Source: Pseudomonadota bacterium (GTDB taxonomy: Bacteria; Pseudomonadota; Gammaproteobacteria; Acidiferrobacterales; Acidiferrobacteraceae). Taken from it: a DNA stretch of 51,205 bases. The stretch's first letter is position 1; every line of letters starts with the position of its first letter. The DNA lies in assembly GCA_021777535.1 (NCBI GenBank), contig JAJYDN010000015.1, forward strand, positions 1 to 51,205, written 5' to 3'. Of the stretch, positions 33,995-41,834 are shown piece after piece. The position numbers and the translations under genes are program-made. Under the pieces are notes generated by a model. That model was given only the letters and a program-made list of their open reading frames with translations, was not told the DNA's origin and made no database searches.

Positions 33995-35362
33995 CTACCA
34001 CACGACCGGGTTCGTGAAGTGGACAAACGGATTGCTGCGCATGCGGCGCGGATTTGTCAGATACGAGACGCCTACTATGGCCCGCCACTCGTTATACTCG
34101 AGTGCCGTGTCAGTGCTATTGGCCCTGTCGTACATGCCTTCGAGACTTACGCTCAGGTGCGGCGTCAGGCGATACCGGACCCGCATTCCACCGCCGAAAT
34201 CACGCGTGTCCGTGTGGTATTCGTAGTAGTTCACGCGGACGTAGTCCCCGAAGAGGGAATCCGTCCACCGGTTCGACAGGTCGTATCCCACACTGAATGC
34301 TCCACCATCCAGGCTCTGGCTTAATGGTGCCGTGAGATAATTCAGGCGCTGAACGAATACGGCGGCCTGGTCTGTCCCGTACGGGCGCAGGTAAGAGAAG
34401 TTCAGCGTTGCCGTCTTCGCATAATAAAGCCCCCCTCCGACGATCTGGCCGGGATTCGTCGCTACGGGCAGGACCAGATTCGAAGCCGGCGACTCTAACA
34501 GCGCGTAGCGCCCAGAGTCGCCATAGCTGCGGTCCCCGGCGAGCGTGATGCGTGAATGGCGGCTTGGCTCCGTCAAAAGCGTGATCCGCTCCAGGTTCCC
34601 GTTCATGGTGTTTCCGCTGCCATTCGGGGCTATGCGCGTCCGGCCCGCATCAGCGGTAAGGCTGGTGAGGCCCAGGCGTGTCGCAAACCCCACATAGGCG
34701 TCCTGCCTGCGATAGTCCGGATTCAGCGTGGTATGCCGGTACAGGACATTTGATGGGACAAAGTTCAGCGACAGATCCGTGCGCCGCGTAAAGTAATGGA
34801 CGAAACGCGCGTGCGCCAGCCAGCGGTAATTGCTCGTCGGGACCGACGCGTAGTAAAAATTCTGATATCGCAGATGGAGCTTCAGGGCGTCTATATCCGT
34901 CATGTACCACGAAAAGTTCGGACCCACCGACAACGCATTCGTATTCTGCAGATTGGTGGGCGTCATGACGAAACGTGGATCGATCGGGACCTGGGTAAAC
35001 ATGTCCCGCTCGCTCAGGCTGAAGATCTTCGGCAAAATGACGACATGCGTCAGGGAGTCCACCCCGAAGAGGACGTCATTGTTATATGTGCCGAGCGCGA
35101 ACTCCCGTCCCGTTGCCTCCACGTCGAGCAGACTGGTGACGCGCCTCGTCTGTTCGTGGTAGGAGAAAAGACCACGGAGCAGGCTTATGTACTCGTCCTG
35201 CGTGTCCGCGTATGTCCTATAAATATTGTCGCTGTAGATGCCGTTGTAACCGATTCCATACTCGATCTGCGCCGCCTGCGCTTGCCCGCTGCATCCAATC
35301 AGCACGCAGGACCCCATCCCCAGCATCGCGATGATGCTGGCCATTTTGGCTTTTGTCTGCAC
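33995..35362 (-). CDS. outer-membrane beta-barrel protein of the EPS locus
   Basis: A 455-residue exported protein. The signal peptide (MQTKAKMASIIAMLGMGSCVLIG...) ends at QAQA-AQ or at the lipobox-like LIGC. The mature part has alternating aromatic strands (YGIGYNGIYSDNIYRTY, LDVEATGREFAL, SYLRPYGTDQAAVFVQRLNYL) and ends with a terminal strand and W, typical of TIGR03016-type PEP-CTERM-locus barrels. It probably forms the outer-membrane pore or scaffold for the polymer. It lies between the kinase homologue and the ATPase, as in exosortase-A loci. Confidence 0.8.
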   Translation of the reverse strand: MQTKAKMASIIAMLGMGSCVLIGCSGQAQAAQIEYGIGYNGIYSDNIYRTYADTQDEYISLLRGLFSYHEQTRRVTSLLDVEATGREFALGTYNNDVLFGVDSLTHVVILPKIFSLSERDMFTQVPIDPRFVMTPTNLQNTNALSVGPNFSWYMTDIDALKLHLRYQNFYYASVPTSNYRWLAHARFVHYFTRRTDLSLNFVPSNVLYRHTTLNPDYRRQDAYVGFATRLGLTSLTADAGRTRIAPNGSGNTMNGNLERITLLTEPSRHSRITLAGDRSYGDSGRYALLESPASNLVLPVATNPGQIVGGGLYYAKTATLNFSYLRPYGTDQAAVFVQRLNYLTAPLSQSLDGGAFSVGYDLSNRWTDSLFGDYVRVNYYEYHTDTRDFGGGMRVRYRLTPHLSVSLEGMYDRANSTDTALEYNEWRAIVGVSYLTNPRRMRSNPFVHFTNPVVW

Positions 35363-35373
35363 GGCCTAGCGTC

Positions 35374-36210
35374 CTAGTTCCAGATTATGCGGCCAGGTTG
35401 CGGCTCGTCGTTGAACACCACGCCAAGGAACTTCTTCTCATCGATCTCCTTGGCAGCGGCCCAGATCTCCGCCTCCGTCGCCCGCCCGTACGGGACGACC
35501 AGAATCACCATATCGGCAAGGGCCGACAGGATTTTCATATCGGCTGTTTCGTGTGGCGATGCGGCATTGAGCACAATATAGCGATCCGGATACCGGGTTT
35601 TCAGGTGGTCGAGCAGATCCTTCATTCTCCTGGAATCGAGCTGCTCGGTTCCGCGCGCGGTTTTGCGCCCGGCAGGAATCAGCCGGAACCGGGGAAGACC
35701 TCCTTCGTGGATGATTTGCGCCACATCCATGTCGCCTGCCTGCAGATAGTCGGCTAGTCCGTGGCGGACCTTGTCCGTCACGAGCGCATCCAGAGACGGA
35801 CTGCGCAGGTGGCAGTCCACCAGCAACGCTGTCTTGGTTTCATCAAAGGAGAATGCCGCTGCAAGATTTTTTGCCACAAAACTCGCCCCGCCGTCCGGAA
35901 CAACCGACGTCACGAGGACGATGCAGTTCGCCCCGGCGCAGTTTTGCAGAACGTTGGTCCGGATCTGCCGGAATGCATCGACTACGCGCACGTCATCCAT
36001 ATCGGGATAGATGATCTTGGCCTCATCCATGTCGGGGCGGACGAAAGCCGCTTTCTGCGACATCCGCGCAATCTGGGCGGTGAATGCCCCTATATCCGTC
36101 TGCTGAACGACGAGAGGATTCTCTGCGGCCGACGGCGTTGCGACACTTTGTATGGGCGCCATATCATCCAGTGCTCGCGCCTTTTGGAGTGCTTTTTCGA
36201 CTTTGCTCAT
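35374..36210 (-). CDS. BY-kinase-like CpsD homologue with altered Walker A
   Basis: A 278-residue protein related to bacterial tyrosine kinases and CpsD. DAFRQIRTNVLQNC, IVLVTSVVPDGGASFVAKNLA, LLVDCHLRSPSL and the Walker-B-like YIVLNAA are in the right order. The P-loop lysine is Ala109 (GGAS instead of GEGKS/T), a second aspartate of the A' motif is His134, and there is no tyrosine-rich tail (it ends GRIIWN). It overlaps the chain-length gene by four bases. It probably retains a partner role but may not phosphorylate. Whether the whole subfamily shares the lysine loss I cannot tell. Confidence 0.82.
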   Translation of the reverse strand: MSKVEKALQKARALDDMAPIQSVATPSAAENPLVVQQTDIGAFTAQIARMSQKAAFVRPDMDEAKIIYPDMDDVRVVDAFRQIRTNVLQNCAGANCIVLVTSVVPDGGASFVAKNLAAAFSFDETKTALLVDCHLRSPSLDALVTDKVRHGLADYLQAGDMDVAQIIHEGGLPRFRLIPAGRKTARGTEQLDSRRMKDLLDHLKTRYPDRYIVLNAASPHETADMKILSALADMVILVVPYGRATEAEIWAAAKEIDEKKFLGVVFNDEPQPGRIIWN

Positions 36211-37736
36211 ATGTTTTTCCCCGACATGAGGATACTGACAACGACGAAGATGACACCAAGGACGAGAAGCCCAAGCCAGTGCACGCTGCGGCGCGCAGCA
36301 AGAGCCTCGCTCGGCGCGTAAAGGTGTGGAACCACCGCGACAAGTGGCAGACTCAATGTATCGGGTATAACGGCTTCGGCCCGGACACGCGCGTCCATTT
36401 GGCTACGGCCGTGCAGAACACCGATCGGAAGGAGGATACCCAGCAGGGCGCCGCCGATAAGGAATATCGGGAAACCGGGCCCGACGGGCGCTGCCGGCAC
36501 ATTCGCGGGCTCATAGACGCGGAATGACAGTTGGTGGCGCTGGCGGTCCAGATTCAGCGATACCTGCGCCTCCTCGCGACGCTTGAGCAGCCCGCCGAGC
36601 GCCTTCTGGTCTGCCCGGTAATCGCGCAACAGGACCGACACGGGGGAGGCTCCCTGAACGTCCTTCAGGGCCGCCGTCTGCATGGCAAGAAGCTTGTGCG
36701 ATTCGCGCGCCTGAGCCTCCAGGCTCGCCACGTGGGCCTGAGTGTCATCAAGCTGATGCTCGAGCTTTTTGTAAAATCCGCCTTGGCCCAATGTCACGAT
36801 GTAGGCTTTCTGGTGCGGGTGCAGGCGCGCCTCCCGTGCACTCAACGCGGCAAGCTGGTTGCGTAGCCGCGTCACCTCGCCTTGCAGAATCTGTACACCC
36901 GGGTATGTGCTGCGGTAAGAAACCTGCAGCCGTGCCAGCTCTCCCTCGTCGTGGATCAGCCGGGAACGGTCCAGACTTTCCTGGGCCATGAGCGAGCTGC
37001 TCCGGGAAGCCCCCGTCAACTGCTGTTCCAGCGCGTGCATTTGCGCCCGGTCTTCCTTCAGCTCGATGAGCGTCTTGTCGTAGTTCTCCCGCAGATGACT
37101 GGCGCGGCGTCTCTCGGAACGGGTAAAGGCCGGACTCGCGTCCAGCGTGCTTCCCCGCAAGGCATGGATCCGCGCCGCTTCCGCCCGCAGACGCGCCCTG
37201 TAGGCCACGACTTCTCCGTTCAGGAAATTGAATGCCTGCCGCGCCTGCGTGAGCGCAGACGACCGGTCCTGGCCCAGGAACTGCGCCACCATGGCCTTCG
37301 TCACGCGATAGGCCTGTTCCGGATCGGTGTCCTTGTAGGAGACCTGGATGAGATTCTTGCCGAGATCCATGACGGCCGTGTGCGAACGCACCTCGCGCAA
37401 AATCGCCGCCTCGCGCCGCGGTGACGGATGGCCGGAAAGAAGGCCAGCCTCGGCGATCGCAGGCTTCAGAACGGCCCGGCTTTTAATCAGATCCTCCGCG
37501 ACGCGCGCCCGCTGCCGTCCGACATCGGGCTGGTAGGCGGCGCCCTGTATGAGGGGCGTAATCAGTCGCTTGTTGTTCACCATGATCATCGCCGTCGATT
37601 TGTACGCGCGCGGCCAATAAATGCCGGCCAAGCCTGCCAGCACCGTGACAACGACAAACGTCCCTACGACAAAGCGGCGATGCAGGAAGAACTCCCTTCC
37701 CAACACGTGGGCGTTTTGCTCGAACGTGAGTCTCAT
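36207..37736 (-). CDS. polysaccharide chain-length determinant (Wzz-like)
   Basis: A 509-residue inner-membrane co-polymerase. A first helix (RFVVGTFVVVTVLAGLAGIY) is followed by a long periplasmic coiled-coil region (about residues 180-400), and a proline-rich second helix PVGPGFPIFLIGGALLGILLP. A third hydrophobic helix (WLGLLVLGVIFVVVSILMSG) ends the protein. The last part (RAEAVIPDTLSLPLVAVVP) is as in GNVR-type members of exosortase loci. The kinase domain is separate, in the next gene. GGAG before the ATG at 37736 decides the start. Confidence 0.87.
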   Translation of the reverse strand: MRLTFEQNAHVLGREFFLHRRFVVGTFVVVTVLAGLAGIYWPRAYKSTAMIMVNNKRLITPLIQGAAYQPDVGRQRARVAEDLIKSRAVLKPAIAEAGLLSGHPSPRREAAILREVRSHTAVMDLGKNLIQVSYKDTDPEQAYRVTKAMVAQFLGQDRSSALTQARQAFNFLNGEVVAYRARLRAEAARIHALRGSTLDASPAFTRSERRRASHLRENYDKTLIELKEDRAQMHALEQQLTGASRSSSLMAQESLDRSRLIHDEGELARLQVSYRSTYPGVQILQGEVTRLRNQLAALSAREARLHPHQKAYIVTLGQGGFYKKLEHQLDDTQAHVASLEAQARESHKLLAMQTAALKDVQGASPVSVLLRDYRADQKALGGLLKRREEAQVSLNLDRQRHQLSFRVYEPANVPAAPVGPGFPIFLIGGALLGILLPIGVLHGRSQMDARVRAEAVIPDTLSLPLVAVVPHLYAPSEALAARRSVHWLGLLVLGVIFVVVSILMSGKNI

Positions 37737-37761
37737 GCGATCTCCATCCATGGATGAGTGA

Positions 37762-38391
37762 TTAGAAGAGTCTCTGGGGGACTGTCACCACATCCCCCGG
37801 ACGCAACCGGTAGTCCGTCCCCAGCCGACCGTCCTTCAGGATACTGCCGAGATGAACATGAATGACGCGCTCGCGGTCTCCGACCCGCCGATGGATCTCG
37901 GTCGAATTCGGGGCGGCGAAAGAATTGATGCCACCAGCATCCAGTACCGCATCCAGTACCGTCATGCCCGGCTCGTAGGAGACGGACACCGGGTGCTCGA
38001 CTGCGCCCGTGATGCGCACGCGGTCACTATAACTGTCGTCGCTGATCTTGGTGACTATGACCGTTACCTGTGGATCGCGAACGTAATATGAGAGCCTGGT
38101 CCGGATCTCTTGCGCCACATGCGACGGCGTGAGTCCGGCAGCGCTCACGCCGCCAATGAGAGGAACAGAAACACGCCCGTCCGGACGTACCGGCACAGTT
38201 TCGGAGAGACCCTTGTTGTGCCACACAGAAATCTTGATCACATCGGCCACAGCCAGCCGATAGCGTTCAGCCTTTCTTCGCGCCACCGCAGGCTTTGCAT
38301 GCGGCACCGTGGACTCCCCCTGCATGGGCGCCATCGCGCACGCACTCAGGGCAGCCCCCGCCACAACTGCAAACACGGGTTTCCAGTTCAT
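37762..38391 (-). CDS. polysaccharide export lipoprotein (Wza family)
   Basis: A 209-residue Wza-like secretin. A signal peptide with lipobox LSAC (Cys18) predicts lipidation; then the export domain (YRLAVADVIKISVWHNKGLSETVPVRPDG and PLIGGVSAAGLTPSHVAQEI) and an SLBB-type domain (RVRITGAVEHPVSVSYEPGMTVLDAVLDAGG) follow, ending PGDVVTVPQRLF. The start at 38391 was chosen at the signal peptide; the longer frame has none. It should make the periplasm-to-outside channel with the chain-length protein. Confidence 0.9.
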   Translation of the reverse strand: MNWKPVFAVVAGAALSACAMAPMQGESTVPHAKPAVARRKAERYRLAVADVIKISVWHNKGLSETVPVRPDGRVSVPLIGGVSAAGLTPSHVAQEIRTRLSYYVRDPQVTVIVTKISDDSYSDRVRITGAVEHPVSVSYEPGMTVLDAVLDAGGINSFAAPNSTEIHRRVGDRERVIHVHLGSILKDGRLGTDYRLRPGDVVTVPQRLF

Positions 38392-38482
38392 ATTGTCGTC
38401 CTTGGGTCTGTCGTTCCTTAACGGTATGCGGCTCAACCTTAGCGCCGCGGCCTCATCGCTTATATCCGACCTTAGGTACATG

Positions 38483-39871
38483 TCAGCGCGATCCCTGCCG
38501 GAAAATGACCACCTGCACGGTCTGAAACAGGATGATGAAATCGAGAAACAGTGAATTGTTCTTTACATAGTAAAGATCGTATTTCAGCTTCTCTCTGGCG
38601 TCTTCCATGGAAGCGCCATATGGATAACGAACCTGTGCCCACCCCGTGATGCCGGGTTTGAGCGTGTGCCGGTGATCGTAGAAAGGGATGTTCTGCTTTA
38701 GATCCGCGACAAAAAATGGCCGCTCTGGCCGCGGGCCCACAAAGCTCATATCGCCGCGCAAGACGTTTATCGCCTGCGGCAGTTCGTCGATGCGCAGCTT
38801 GCGGATTATTCTTCCGATCCGCGTCACGCGGCTATCCTTGTCGCTTGCCCAGCGGGGCGTCCCATCGGGTTCTGCGTGGATACCCATGCTGCGGAATTTG
38901 AGCAGGGAAAAAACCTTCCCATCCTGGCCTACCCGGTCCTGACGATACAAAATGGGACCCCGGTCCTCTATCCAGATTGCAAGCGCCGTTAGCACCATCA
39001 CGGGAATCGCGAAAGCCAGCAGCAAGACGCTTGCGGATACATCGAATATCCGTTTTATGGTCTTCCGCCCAAGACCCTGGCGGAACCCGTCGGCAAACAC
39101 AAGCCAGCTGGTATTGAGCGATTCCAGCTCGATTCTCCCGCTTTCCCGTTCGAAAAACGTTGTTATGTCCACAACTTGCACGCCGGCCAGCTTGCACTCA
39201 AGGAGGTCTTCCATTGGCAACACCCGGCGCCTGTCTCTGCTGCCTACCACGATTTCGCTTACATGCTCCCGGCGGGCGACCTCAGCCAGGCGTTGCGGGC
39301 TGACAAGAGGCCGCGCCTCGCCGGTGTCTTCCTTGTCGCTTAGCGGAACAAAACCGACGATATGGAAGCCCGGACGCACAATGGAACCCGCCGCCAGCGC
39401 ATTCAGGGTGCGTGCGCGACGCCCCGTCCCCAGCACCAGGATCTGCCGGCGACGTGATTCCTGGTTTACGAATGCAAGATAGGCAAGACGGGTAAGTGCG
39501 GTACCCAGCAAGGCCATGACCAGGGCGTAGGCCACGGTCTGCGGCGGAAAGGTGACGTCCGGATCAAAAGAGAGCAGAAGGCGAAACATCAGGAAACCGA
39601 CAACGAGACTGACCAGGAGGCGGGGGAAGTATCCGAAGCGGCCCTCCTTCAGGTCTCGCTGGTACAGACCGAAGGCGGTCATGACAAGCAGCATGACCGC
39701 AACGAACAAGATACCCTTTGAGTGGAGGGGCGCGAAAAATCCGGCCACGCCACGATGGCCGCTGGTCTGCGCCAAAGCCCCCAGACGGATCGCGGCCCAG
39801 AAAACCAGCATCTCCGCCAGCCCAAGAATCAACAGGCCTTTGGGCAAATAATGCCGGAAGATACGGATCAT
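38483..39871 (-). CDS. initiating sugar phosphate transferase (EpsB-like)
   Basis: A 462-residue polyprenyl-phosphate sugar-1-phosphate transferase. About four N-terminal helices, a central Rossmann-like region (RQILVLGTGRRARTL) with VQVVDITTFFERESGRIELESL, and the C-terminal catalytic domain KRIFDVSASVLLLAFAIPVMVL...KFRSMGIHAEPDG...RIDELPQAINVLRGDMSFVGPRPERP are seen. The middle part and the FFERESGRIELES motif are characteristic of EpsB in exosortase-A loci. It loads the first sugar phosphate onto the lipid carrier. It is the first gene of the locus; no strong promoter was visible in the 71 bases before it. Confidence 0.9.
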   Translation of the reverse strand: MIRIFRHYLPKGLLILGLAEMLVFWAAIRLGALAQTSGHRGVAGFFAPLHSKGILFVAVMLLVMTAFGLYQRDLKEGRFGYFPRLLVSLVVGFLMFRLLLSFDPDVTFPPQTVAYALVMALLGTALTRLAYLAFVNQESRRRQILVLGTGRRARTLNALAAGSIVRPGFHIVGFVPLSDKEDTGEARPLVSPQRLAEVARREHVSEIVVGSRDRRRVLPMEDLLECKLAGVQVVDITTFFERESGRIELESLNTSWLVFADGFRQGLGRKTIKRIFDVSASVLLLAFAIPVMVLTALAIWIEDRGPILYRQDRVGQDGKVFSLLKFRSMGIHAEPDGTPRWASDKDSRVTRIGRIIRKLRIDELPQAINVLRGDMSFVGPRPERPFFVADLKQNIPFYDHRHTLKPGITGWAQVRYPYGASMEDAREKLKYDLYYVKNNSLFLDFIILFQTVQVVIFRQGSR

Positions 39872-39900
39872 GTTTGGCGTCCCTGCCACGGATCAGTCGA

Positions 39901-39914
39901 CCGCTATTTAGCGG
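39901..39914. repeat. 14-bp palindrome between rarA and the EPS locus
   Basis: CCGCTA-TT-TAGCGG stands 30 bases before the sugar transferase start. It may be an operator or weak terminator of the rarA transcript; no T-run accompanies it. Confidence 0.4.
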
Positions 39915-39942
39915 TGGAGACACCTGCTCCAGCAATCCGACT

Positions 39943-41226
39943 TCAGTCCTTGCGGCGATTGCGCGCGCGCAATCGCGCGAGACGCTCCCCAATGCGCTGC
40001 TCCAGGCCCCGATCCGTCGGCAGGTAGTACTGGCGCGGCTCCATGTCGTCAGGGAAATACTGGACGTCGGGGGCGAAGCCCTCCTCTTCGTCGTGCGGAT
40101 AGCGATAGTTGCGCCCATGCCCCTGGGACCGGGCAAAGACCGTTGGCGCATTGCGCAAATGCGCCGGCACGCTGGCGGTACCGCCTCGCCGCACCTCCGC
40201 CTGGGCTGCCTGCAGCGCCTTGTAAACCGCATTGCTCTTCGGCGCGCAAGCGAGGTACACGGCGGCCTGGGCCAGCATGAGATCGCCCTCCGGACTACCG
40301 AGACGCTCCCACGCCTCCCAGGCGTCCAGCGCCAGCGCAAGGGCGCGCGGATCGGCATTACCGACATCCTCGCTTGCGGCGCGGACGAGCCGCCTCGCCA
40401 CATAGCGCGGGTCGCAGCCGCCATCCAGAAGCCGCAGGAGCCAATACAAAGAGGCGTCCGGATCGGATCCGCGCACGGATTTGTGCAACGCGGAGATCTG
40501 GTCGTAGAAGAGGTCGCCGCCTTTGTCGAAACGCCGGTGGCGGCTGCCGGCGGCGGTCGCCACGTGCTCTGCCGTGATTTCGCCAACCCCTGCTGCGGCC
40601 GCCAGTTGCGCGGCAAGCTCAAGAAGGGCCAGCGCCTTGCGTCCATCACCATCCGCCCAGTCCGTAATGAATGCACGGGCAGTCTCCGCACAAGACATCC
40701 CGCCACCGATGCCCTCGGGATCCGTAAGGGCCCTCCCGATCAGGCGGTCGAGGTCGCTTGCTGCGAGCGGTTTCAGTACATGCAGGCGCACGCGCGAGGA
40801 TAGCGCATTGGTCAGCGCAAACGCGGGGTTCTCGGTAGTGGCGCCAATCAGGATGACGGTGCCCTCTTCCAGGGGGCGCAAGAGGGCATCCTGCTGCGTG
40901 TGCGTGTAGCGGTGTATTTCATCGATGAACGCCACGAGCCGCCCGCCCTGTGCAGCCACCGCACGCCCCTGCTCCTCGAGGCCTTTGAGCTCCCGCACAC
41001 CGCTTTGCAGGGCGCTCAACGCGATGAATTCGGCGGACGCAAGTTGTGCAAGCAGCCGGGCGAGCGTGGTTTTTCCACTGCCGGGCGGACCGAACAGCAC
41101 GGTGGAATATGGCCGGCCGCGTTCATAGGCCGTGCGCAACGGCGCCCCCGGCCCGACCAGTTCGGTCTGACCTACGAATTCTGACAGATCCTGCGGCCGC
41201 AGGCGTTCGGGCAGGGGCGCTGACAC
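39943..41226 (-). CDS. rarA: replication-associated recombination protein RarA (MgsA)
   Basis: A 427-residue AAA+ ATPase of the clamp-loader family acting at stalled replication forks. RPQDLSEFVGQTELVG, Walker A FGPPGSGKTTLARLLAQ (near residue 46), FIDEIHRY (Walker B), IGATTENPAF (sensor 1) and the tetramerisation domain starting YDQISALHKSVRGSDPDASLYWL are all intact. The GTG start shares its first base with the lolA stop (TAGTG), so translation is coupled. Confidence 0.95.
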   Translation of the reverse strand: MSAPLPERLRPQDLSEFVGQTELVGPGAPLRTAYERGRPYSTVLFGPPGSGKTTLARLLAQLASAEFIALSALQSGVRELKGLEEQGRAVAAQGGRLVAFIDEIHRYTHTQQDALLRPLEEGTVILIGATTENPAFALTNALSSRVRLHVLKPLAASDLDRLIGRALTDPEGIGGGMSCAETARAFITDWADGDGRKALALLELAAQLAAAAGVGEITAEHVATAAGSRHRRFDKGGDLFYDQISALHKSVRGSDPDASLYWLLRLLDGGCDPRYVARRLVRAASEDVGNADPRALALALDAWEAWERLGSPEGDLMLAQAAVYLACAPKSNAVYKALQAAQAEVRRGGTASVPAHLRNAPTVFARSQGHGRNYRYPHDEEEGFAPDVQYFPDDMEPRQYYLPTDRGLEQRIGERLARLRARNRRKD

Positions 41227-41831
41227 TACGGTCGGACGAGGGCCGTGTGTGGCGGTGGCCTGAAATCGAACAAAGAAGGCGCAAGCGCCCGGTTTAGATG
41301 GATACCGGTAAAGCGGATCTCAGTCGTCTGATCCATTTCATCGGCCAGATTGAGCTGGCGAATAAAGACCCCGTCATAACCTACCTCGATCCAGCGAAAT
41401 CCCTGGCCTTTGCCGCGCGGGACGAGCCGCACCCACTGAAGACCGTGCTTGCGTCCCAGCGAATGAACGACAAAAAGACGGTGGAGATTGCCGCCACCTG
41501 CAAGCAGCAGGGCAGGCGTCCGGCCGAGCGCGCGATCGAGACTATAGCGTGTCGCCTGCGCGAGGCTCGGTTCATAAAGCCAGACCGTGCTGCCGTGACC
41601 GATGATCTGCTCGTGGTAGGGGCGCACGTAGTTCCAGCGGAACCGGCCAGGACGCTGCAGCCATACACGCCCCGCGCCATGGCTTACAACCTCTCCGCGC
41701 CGATTGTGGACGACTTGCTCAAAACGCGCGCTCATCGTGTGGACCTGCGCGAAGAACCGGGCAAGGCCTGCGGCCATCGCGGAAGGAATCGCCGCGCACC
41801 ACAACATCATGACAATCATCAGGGAACGCAT
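41226..41831 (-). CDS. lolA: outer-membrane lipoprotein chaperone LolA
   Basis: A 201-residue periplasmic carrier that brings lipoproteins from LolCDE to LolB. A signal peptide (MRSLMIVMMLWCAAIPSAMA) is followed by TMSARFEQVVHNRRGEVV, PGRFRWNYVRPYHEQIIGHGSTVWLYEPSL and FTGIHLNRALAPSLFDFRPP, typical of the family. It starts three bases after ftsK. The ftsK-lolA-rarA order is common in Gammaproteobacteria. Confidence 0.94.
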   Translation of the reverse strand: MRSLMIVMMLWCAAIPSAMAAGLARFFAQVHTMSARFEQVVHNRRGEVVSHGAGRVWLQRPGRFRWNYVRPYHEQIIGHGSTVWLYEPSLAQATRYSLDRALGRTPALLLAGGGNLHRLFVVHSLGRKHGLQWVRLVPRGKGQGFRWIEVGYDGVFIRQLNLADEMDQTTEIRFTGIHLNRALAPSLFDFRPPPHTALVRP

Positions 41832-41834
41832 AGG

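Noticed and set aside
39901-39914. Palindrome CCGCTATTTAGCGG as terminator of rarA
   Set aside because: The stem is short and no T-run follows on the minus strand, so termination is not supported.
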